This document shows positions 14,717 through 18,551 of a stretch of 18,551 nucleotides of DNA, piece by piece. The notes under the pieces are model-generated. The model was not told the origin of the DNA, ran no database searches, and saw nothing but the letters and a program-made list of their open reading frames with translations. The number at the start of each line of letters is the position of its first letter. Positions within the stretch are counted from its first letter, which is position 1. The position numbers were made by a program, and so were the translations under genes. This stretch comes from Lachnospiraceae bacterium. Its GTDB lineage: Bacteria; Bacillota; Clostridia; Lachnospirales; Lachnospiraceae. Location of the stretch: positions 18,618 through 37,168 of the forward strand of contig DLZQ01000046.1 of assembly GCA_003447295.1 (NCBI GenBank), read 5' to 3'.

Positions 14717-14736
14717 ATCCTTGCATGGCTTGTAGC

Positions 14737-15279
14737 TTAACCAAAGTATCTCTTTAACAGACCTTCAAATGCCTTTCCGTGTCTTGCCTCGTCACGAGCC
14801 ATCTCATGAACGGTATCATGGATTGCATCCAGGTTCAGAGCCTTGGCTCTCTTAGCCAGATCAAACTTACCTGCGGTAGCGCCGTTCTCAGCATCTACTC
14901 TCATCTCCAGATTCTTCTTGGTGGAATCGGTTACGACTTCACCTAACAGCTCAGCGAATTTTGCAGCGTGCTCAGCTTCTTCGTAAGCAGCCTTCTCCCA
15001 GTACAGACCGATCTCGGGATAACCTTCTCTGTGAGCTACTCTTGCCATTGCCAGATACATACCAACCTCAGAGCACTCGCCCTGGAAATTCGCACGCAGA
15101 TCAGCAATGATATCCTCGGGAGCCCCTTTCGCTACACCTACTACATGCTCAGCAGCCCAGGTCTTGCCTTCCTCCTGCTTGGTGAACTTGGAAGCGGGAG
15201 CGTGACAGATGGGGCACTCTGCGGGAGCCGCATCACCTTCATAAACATAACCACATACCTGACATACATACTTTGCCAT
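14737..15279 (-). CDS. Reverse rubrerythrin (rubredoxin domain first)
   Basis: A 180-residue non-haem iron peroxidase of the 'reverse' rubrerythrin type. The rubredoxin-like Fe(Cys)4 site is at the N-terminus (C6, C9, C22, C25 in [10 protein letters not shown] and [11 protein letters not shown]). The ferritin-like di-iron domain follows (about 52-180), with carboxylate and His ligands in [11 protein letters not shown] (Glu68), [10 protein letters not shown] (E101, H104) and [11 protein letters not shown] (E164, H167). Classical rubrerythrins have the opposite domain order. Such proteins are terminal peroxide (and oxygen) reductases of clostridia, receiving electrons from NADH through rubredoxin partners, and are known PerR targets. 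The start has AAAGGAG upstream. It lies 111 nt downstream of perR on the same strand, consistent with joint expression, and a terminator follows it. Confidence 0.93.
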   Translation of the reverse strand: MAKYVCQVCGYVYEGDAAPAECPICHAPASKFTKQEEGKTWAAEHVVGVAKGAPEDIIADLRANFQGECSEVGMYLAMARVAHREGYPEIGLYWEKAAYEEAEHAAKFAELLGEVVTDSTKKNLEMRVDAENGATAGKFDLAKRAKALNLDAIHDTVHEMARDEARHGKAFEGLLKRYFG

Positions 15280-15336
15280 AATTTTTTCTCCTTTTCTCTA
15301 ATGAAATGTTTTGTTTTTAGTTTTCTCTTTTTGCGT

Positions 15337-15351
15337 GTGCTTTATAAGCAC
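15337..15351 (-). other. Short perfect hairpin between perR and rubrerythrin
   Basis: GTGCTT (15337-15342) and AAGCAC (15346-15351) pair perfectly around a 3-nt loop. On the minus strand it is not followed by a T-run, so it does not look like a terminator for perR. It might mark an RNA processing or stabilising site ahead of rubrerythrin; alternatively the TATAAA within it is part of an unrecognised promoter. No clear Fur-family box was found in this 111-nt gap. Confidence 0.35.
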
Positions 15352-15390
15352 AAATATATTATGGAACGAAGTCTGTTTTCATTCAGAAAA

Positions 15391-15786
15391 CTAGGACTCC
15401 GTAGCAACCCTGGTACAGGCGGGACAAGAGCCGTAGAAATAAGTGACATGTCCTCGGATCCGGCCGTCAAATCTATCTCCGGCTGTCTCCATGATGGAAT
15501 CAATACTATCCATGTCCAGATCAATAACGCTTCCGCATTCCGTACACACGAAATGATAATGTTCGGAAGTATCGGCATCAAAATGGTCAACACCGTCACC
15601 GACCCGGAGGCGTAAAATCTCGCCCATGTCCGACAACAGAGTCAGATTACGGTAGACGGTACCGAGACTTAAGTTCGGATCCTGCTGCTTCAGATTAGAA
15701 TAGATCACATCAGCGGTAGGATGATCCTTGCGGCCCATGAGAAAGGATTTGATCATTTCCCGTTGTCTGCTTCGTTTCAGTGCCAT
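15391..15786 (-). CDS. perR: Peroxide-responsive repressor PerR (Fur family)
   Basis: A 131-residue Fur-family metal-dependent repressor with an N-terminal winged helix (TADVIYSNLKQQDPNLSLGT, VYRNLTLLSDMG) and a C-terminal dimerisation domain. All five regulatory metal ligands known in Bacillus subtilis PerR (H37, D85, H91, H93, D104) have counterparts at a constant offset of 15: H22, D70, H76, H78, D89. The structural zinc cysteines C96, C99, C136 and C139 likewise become C81, C84, C121 and C124. The conserved Asp89 and the His ligands support peroxide sensing by metal-catalysed oxidation rather than iron or zinc homeostasis. A palindromic operator lies at its own transcription start, suggesting autorepression. 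The ribosome site AAAGGAG precedes the ATG. The reverse rubrerythrin gene follows on the same strand. Confidence 0.93.
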   Translation of the reverse strand: MALKRSRQREMIKSFLMGRKDHPTADVIYSNLKQQDPNLSLGTVYRNLTLLSDMGEILRLRVGDGVDHFDADTSEHYHFVCTECGSVIDLDMDSIDSIMETAGDRFDGRIRGHVTYFYGSCPACTRVATES

Positions 15787-15808
15787 GATAAGCTCCTTTC
15801 TCGATAAT

Positions 15809-15821
15809 AGTAATGATTACT
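15809..15821. promoter_or_regulatory. Fur/PerR-type operator at the perR transcription start
   Basis: AGTAATGATTACT is a perfect 6-1-6 palindrome resembling the core of the Per box (TAATnATTA; full consensus TTATAATnATTATAA). It lies about 8-20 nt downstream of the predicted perR start, where a bound repressor would block transcription. Confidence 0.65.
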
Positions 15822-15836
15822 GTTTCTTATAAGTTT

Positions 15837-15864
15837 ATTATACATGATGTGAGAATAATGTCAA
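15837..15864 (-). promoter_or_regulatory. perR promoter
   Basis: On the minus strand a perfect TTGACA (15864-15859) and a perfect TATAAT (15842-15837) are separated by 16 nt. The predicted start is near 15830, upstream of the operator and about 45 nt from the ATG. Confidence 0.8.
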
Positions 15865-15920
15865 CAGAAAAATGAAAAAATTTTGTTTATATTTTTTTAA
15901 TGATATTCCTGCTTCCTTTA

Positions 15921-15949
15921 TACACAGGAGGTGGGAATCATGCTATAAT
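15921..15949 (+). promoter_or_regulatory. Extended -10 promoter of the sensor kinase-regulator operon
   Basis: TGCTATAAT (15941-15949) is an extended -10 with a perfect TATAAT; TACACA (15921-15926) is a 4-of-6 match to the -35 at 17-nt spacing. The predicted start near 15956 leaves a leader of about 110 nt before the chosen kinase start codon. Confidence 0.7.
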
Positions 15950-16068
15950 GAGCGAAAGTAAAGTATAAAACATAAATTAACATGCGCAAACTTGTGTTAC
16001 ACAGTGTACAGAAATATACAGCACTAAAGTCACGGAAAGTTTGCAGATTGCTGAAAGGCAAGAGTAAT

Positions 16069-17556
16069 ATGAAATTTAAAACCAGACTTCGAGTAACATT
16101 TATAAGTATTATATTACTTCCGCTGTTGCTGACAATCATGGCGTTCGTGATGATTGCTATTTACCTGATGAATTATTCTCAGGGTCTCAGTCTGACGGAT
16201 ATTGATTATTCCATGATGTCGGAGAATTTCAGGGAATTCACCAACACCACGGATCAGGCATATTATGTGTTGCTGGACCAGGCAAAGGAAGACAGCAGCA
16301 GGCTGGAAGATAAAGAATATCTGGATCATATCAATGAGGAGGTATCGCGGAAGTCTACTTACATTATTGTAAGAAAAGGTGGTAAGCTGTATTATGCCGG
16401 CAATGAAGAAGCCGCACAGAAGATTTTTGACAAGCTGCCTGCCTACGGTGACGAGAATCTGTCGGATGACAGCGGATATTTCTACAATGAACTGGAAAAG
16501 TATGTAAAACAGATTGATTTCACCTTCCGGGATGGAACACCGGGCAGTGTATTTATCGTCACGAAGGTCAATTCGCTGATCTCGAGACATCTGCTGATTG
16601 ATATGTTCGTGGCTATCATCGTGATCCTGATCTTCACCAGCCTGATGCTGACCCAGTGGATCCACAAGGGCGTATTTGAGCCTATCAATGAGCTGAACGT
16701 GGCAATGCGCAAGATCAAGGAAGGCAACTTTGATTATGTTCTGGAGACGGATGCCAAGGGGGAGATCGGTGATCTCTACCGCAATTACGAGGACATGCGT
16801 CTGCGGCTGAAGGAATCCACAGAAGAGAACATTCAGCATGAGAAGCAGAACAAAGAGCTGGTCAGCAATATTTCCCATGATCTGAAGACCCCTATCACAG
16901 CCATTAAGGGTTATGTGGAAGGAATCATGGACGGTGTGGCAGATACGCCGGAGAAGATGGATAAATACATCAAGACCATCTACAATAAAGCCATTGATAT
17001 GGATCGTCTGATCAACGAGCTGACCACTTATTCCGGAATTGATAATAACCGGATCCCGTACAATTTCCACCGGATCAACGTGGCGGATTATTTCGGCGAC
17101 TGTGTGGAAGAAGTCGGACTGGATCTGGAGCAGCGGGGGATCAAGCTGAACTATTCGAATCTGGTATCTCCCGATACCGTGGTCATCGCGGATCCGGAGC
17201 AGATGAAGAAGGTCATCAATAATATTATAAGTAACAGCGTAAAATATATGGATAAGCCGGATGGACATATTGATATCCGTATTCTTGACGAAGTGGATGC
17301 TATCCGGGTAGAGATCGAGGACAACGGCAAGGGAATCGCGCAGAAGGATCTGCAGAAGATCTTCGAGCGGTTCTACCGCACGGATGCTTCCCGCAATTCC
17401 GCCCAGGGCGGCAGCGGCATCGGACTTTCTATTGTGAAGAAGATCATCGAGGATCACGGCGGTTATGTATGGGCAACAGCCAAAGAAGGGGAAGGCACCT
17501 GTATGCATTTTGTCCTGAGAAAATACATTGAACTGCAGCCGGGTGGAACCAAGTAA
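16069..17556 (+). CDS. HAMP-domain sensor histidine kinase
   Basis: A 495-residue membrane kinase. Helix 1 lies at about 10-35 and helix 2 at about 174-198, enclosing an extracytoplasmic sensor domain of about 135 residues. HAMP follows (about 199-250, GVFEPINELNVAMRKIKEGN). The HisKA domain has His270 in LVSNISHDLKTPITAIKGYV. The ATPase domain shows the N-box NNIISNSVKYM (384-394), G1 DNGKGI (418-423), F-box FERFYR and G2 GGSGIGLSI (447-455). I chose ATG 16069, where the protein starts MKFKTRLRVTF directly before helix 1 and AAAGG lies at 16054-16058. An in-frame ATG at 15982 would add 29 residues but has no ribosome site. It acts with the OmpR-type regulator 83 nt downstream. The stimulus is unknown; the fold resembles cell-envelope-stress kinases of Firmicutes. 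Confidence 0.93.
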   Translation: MKFKTRLRVTFISIILLPLLLTIMAFVMIAIYLMNYSQGLSLTDIDYSMMSENFREFTNTTDQAYYVLLDQAKEDSSRLEDKEYLDHINEEVSRKSTYIIVRKGGKLYYAGNEEAAQKIFDKLPAYGDENLSDDSGYFYNELEKYVKQIDFTFRDGTPGSVFIVTKVNSLISRHLLIDMFVAIIVILIFTSLMLTQWIHKGVFEPINELNVAMRKIKEGNFDYVLETDAKGEIGDLYRNYEDMRLRLKESTEENIQHEKQNKELVSNISHDLKTPITAIKGYVEGIMDGVADTPEKMDKYIKTIYNKAIDMDRLINELTTYSGIDNNRIPYNFHRINVADYFGDCVEEVGLDLEQRGIKLNYSNLVSPDTVVIADPEQMKKVINNIISNSVKYMDKPDGHIDIRILDEVDAIRVEIEDNGKGIAQKDLQKIFERFYRTDASRNSAQGGSGIGLSIVKKIIEDHGGYVWATAKEGEGTCMHFVLRKYIELQPGGTK

Positions 17557-17639
17557 TGAATAAGGAATCAATAAGGAATGAAACAGAAATAGCATGATAA
17601 CTGATGATGCAAGGACTTTCTGTAAATGGAGGATAAATA

Positions 17640-18332
17640 ATGAGCAAGATTTTAATTATTGAAGATGAAGTAGCAATTGCAGATCTTGAGAAGGATTATC
17701 TGGAGCTCAGTGATTTCAAGGTAGATATCTGCAATACCGGCGATGAGGGACTGAAGACCGCACTGGCAGGCGATTACGATCTGATCATTCTGGACCTGAT
17801 GCTGCCCGGCATGGACGGCTTCGAAGTATGTAAGAAGATCCGCGAGGAGAAAAATATTCCCATTCTCATGGTATCTGCGAAGAAGGACGACATTGACAAG
17901 ATCCGTGGCTTAGGGCTGGGTGCGGATGACTATATGACCAAACCTTTCAGCCCCAGTGAGCTGGTAGCCCGCGTGAAGGCGCACATGGCCCGTTATGAGA
18001 GACTGGTGGGAACCAATCAGAAGCAGCAGAATGATATCGTGGAGATCCGAGGTATCCGTATTGATAAGACTGCCAGACGTGTCTATGTGGACGGTGTAGA
18101 GAAGACGTTTACGACCAAAGAGTTTGATCTGTTGACGTTCCTGGCGGAGCATCCGAACCATGTATTTACCAAGGAAGAATTGTTCCGTGAGATCTGGGAT
18201 ATGGATTCTATCGGTGATATTGCCACTGTTACCGTGCATATCAAGAAGATCCGTGAAAAGATTGAAAAAGATACTGCAAAGCCTCAATACATCGAGACCA
18301 TCTGGGGTGTTGGATATCGCTTTAAGGTATAA
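17640..18332 (+). CDS. OmpR/PhoB-family response regulator
   Basis: A 230-residue DNA-binding regulator paired with the kinase upstream. The receiver domain (1-120) has acidic residues E8-D9-E10, phospho-acceptor Asp52 in LIILDLMLPG, Ser77 as the switch residue and Lys99 in DDYMTKPF. The winged-helix Trans_reg_C domain (about 130-229) shows RRVYVDGVEKTFTTKEFDLL, FTKEELFREIWDMDSIGDIA, TVTVHIKKIREKIE and the family ending YIETIWGVGYRFKV. ATG 17640 is preceded by GGAGG at 17628-17632. Regulators of this class bind direct repeats of about 11 bp. The phased TTTCAC repeats at 1436 are one possible target in this window, but no evidence links them beyond repeat spacing. A terminator follows the gene. 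Confidence 0.95.
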   Translation: MSKILIIEDEVAIADLEKDYLELSDFKVDICNTGDEGLKTALAGDYDLIILDLMLPGMDGFEVCKKIREEKNIPILMVSAKKDDIDKIRGLGLGADDYMTKPFSPSELVARVKAHMARYERLVGTNQKQQNDIVEIRGIRIDKTARRVYVDGVEKTFTTKEFDLLTFLAEHPNHVFTKEELFREIWDMDSIGDIATVTVHIKKIREKIEKDTAKPQYIETIWGVGYRFKV

Positions 18333-18355
18333 GGGAAGAAAAATGAGTTCAGAAG

Positions 18356-18406
18356 AAAACTCCTATGATGGATACAGCAACAAACTGTCTCCGATAGGAG
18401 TTTTTT
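18356..18406 (+). terminator. Intrinsic terminator after the response regulator gene
   Basis: AAAACTCCTAT (18356-18366) pairs with ATAGGAGTTTT (18394-18404), followed by further T residues to 18406. Inner pairing (GGA with TCC, ACAG with CTGT) narrows the loop. It starts 24 nt after the stop codon. Confidence 0.85.
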
Positions 18407-18417
18407 ATCTAAAAGTG

Positions 18418-18426
18418 TGTTATAAT
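18418..18426 (+). promoter_or_regulatory. Extended -10 promoter for the next gene
   Basis: TGTTATAAT is a perfect extended -10 element directly after the terminator. No good -35 is present, which the extended -10 can compensate for. The predicted start lies about 75 nt before the ATG at 18508. Confidence 0.55.
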
Positions 18427-18507
18427 CATAACATTGCGGATTGCACCCGTGAAATTTGATTAGCGATTCCACTGATGAGATAAAGCGTCGGCGGAATGGA
18501 GTGTGTT

Positions 18508-18551
18508 ATGAACAGTAAAAAAATAATACAGTTGTCTACGACACAGAAGAT
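18508..18551 (+). CDS. Start of an unidentified gene (partial, runs off the window)
   Basis: ATG 18508 is preceded by GGAG (18498-18501) with 6-nt spacing and lies downstream of an extended -10 promoter. The first 14 codons (MNSKKIIQLSTTQK) stay open to the window end. Too little is visible to name a family. Confidence 0.55.
   Translation, partial: MNSKKIIQLSTTQK

Noticed and set aside
14968..15615. A 215-codon plus-strand open frame across rubrerythrin, the gap and perR
   Set aside because: It is antisense to two strongly supported genes, and its translation shows no recognisable fold.
15982..16068. Upstream ATG extending the sensor kinase by 29 residues
   Set aside because: There is no ribosome site before it, and the extra residues form a basic stretch before the natural first membrane helix; ATG 16069 is better placed.
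16114..17595. A 493-codon open frame on the minus strand opposite the HAMP sensor kinase gene
   Set aside because: It is antisense to a gene with every kinase motif in place, and its translation (many His, Ile, Leu and Asp, no domain pattern) looks like the reverse reading of a GC-biased coding sequence. No ribosome site was seen.

Overview
The window looks like a chromosomal segment from a low-to-mid GC Gram-positive anaerobe of the Clostridia, most likely a Lachnospiraceae gut bacterium. The grounds are family-level: a PerR repressor beside a rubredoxin-first ('reverse') rubrerythrin, a GldA / GldF-GldG fusion / DUF4340 export cluster, a YesM/YesN-type two-component pair driving a CUT1 sugar ABC transporter, a lipobox signal peptide, and AGGAGG-type ribosome binding sites. 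The genus cannot be fixed from sequence alone. I see no tRNA, rRNA, CRISPR array, transposase or phage gene.

Layout. (1) 1-1426: the tail of an upstream frame, a small CxxC protein, and a 341-residue protein that reads as a glycoside hydrolase family 2 (GH2) protein whose catalytic barrel has largely been lost. (2) 1427-5694: a control region (three exact 11-bp-phased TTTCAC repeats, a -10, then a strongly structured leader), followed by an ABC ATPase, a fused ABC-2 permease/GldG protein, a DUF4340 membrane protein, and a bidirectional terminator. (3) 5709-12600: an AT-richer islet. On the minus strand lie an AraC-type response regulator and a sensor kinase, overlapping by 1 nt. Divergent on the plus strand are a sugar-binding lipoprotein, two permeases and a cytoplasmic DUF2961/GH172 enzyme. 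(4) 12617-14716: a minus-strand voltage-gated-type potassium channel, a divergent two-domain DUF11 surface-type protein without signal peptide, a palindrome-rich element and a terminator. (5) 14737-15864: the peroxide-defence pair perR and reverse rubrerythrin, with a palindromic operator just downstream of a near-consensus perR promoter. (6) 15921-18406: a divergent HAMP-type sensor kinase and OmpR-type response regulator, then a terminator. (7) 18421-18551: an extended -10 and the first codons of a further gene.

How it works together. The most coherent system is region 3. The kinase probably senses a sugar or loaded binding protein outside the cell. The regulator would then switch on the divergent operon, the transporter would import an oligosaccharide, and the GH172 enzyme would cleave it in the cytoplasm. 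GH172 members are known to act on alpha-D-arabinofuranosides and on difructose dianhydride / alpha-fructofuranosides, so this is a candidate dedicated furanoside-use locus with one hydrolase. It has no transporter ATPase of its own. Hand counts of G+C in sample lines are 19/60, 24/60 and 21/60 here, against 31/60, 37/60 and 35/60 in flanking genes, which suggests separate acquisition. The most unusual single gene is the barrel-less GH2 protein at 401-1426.
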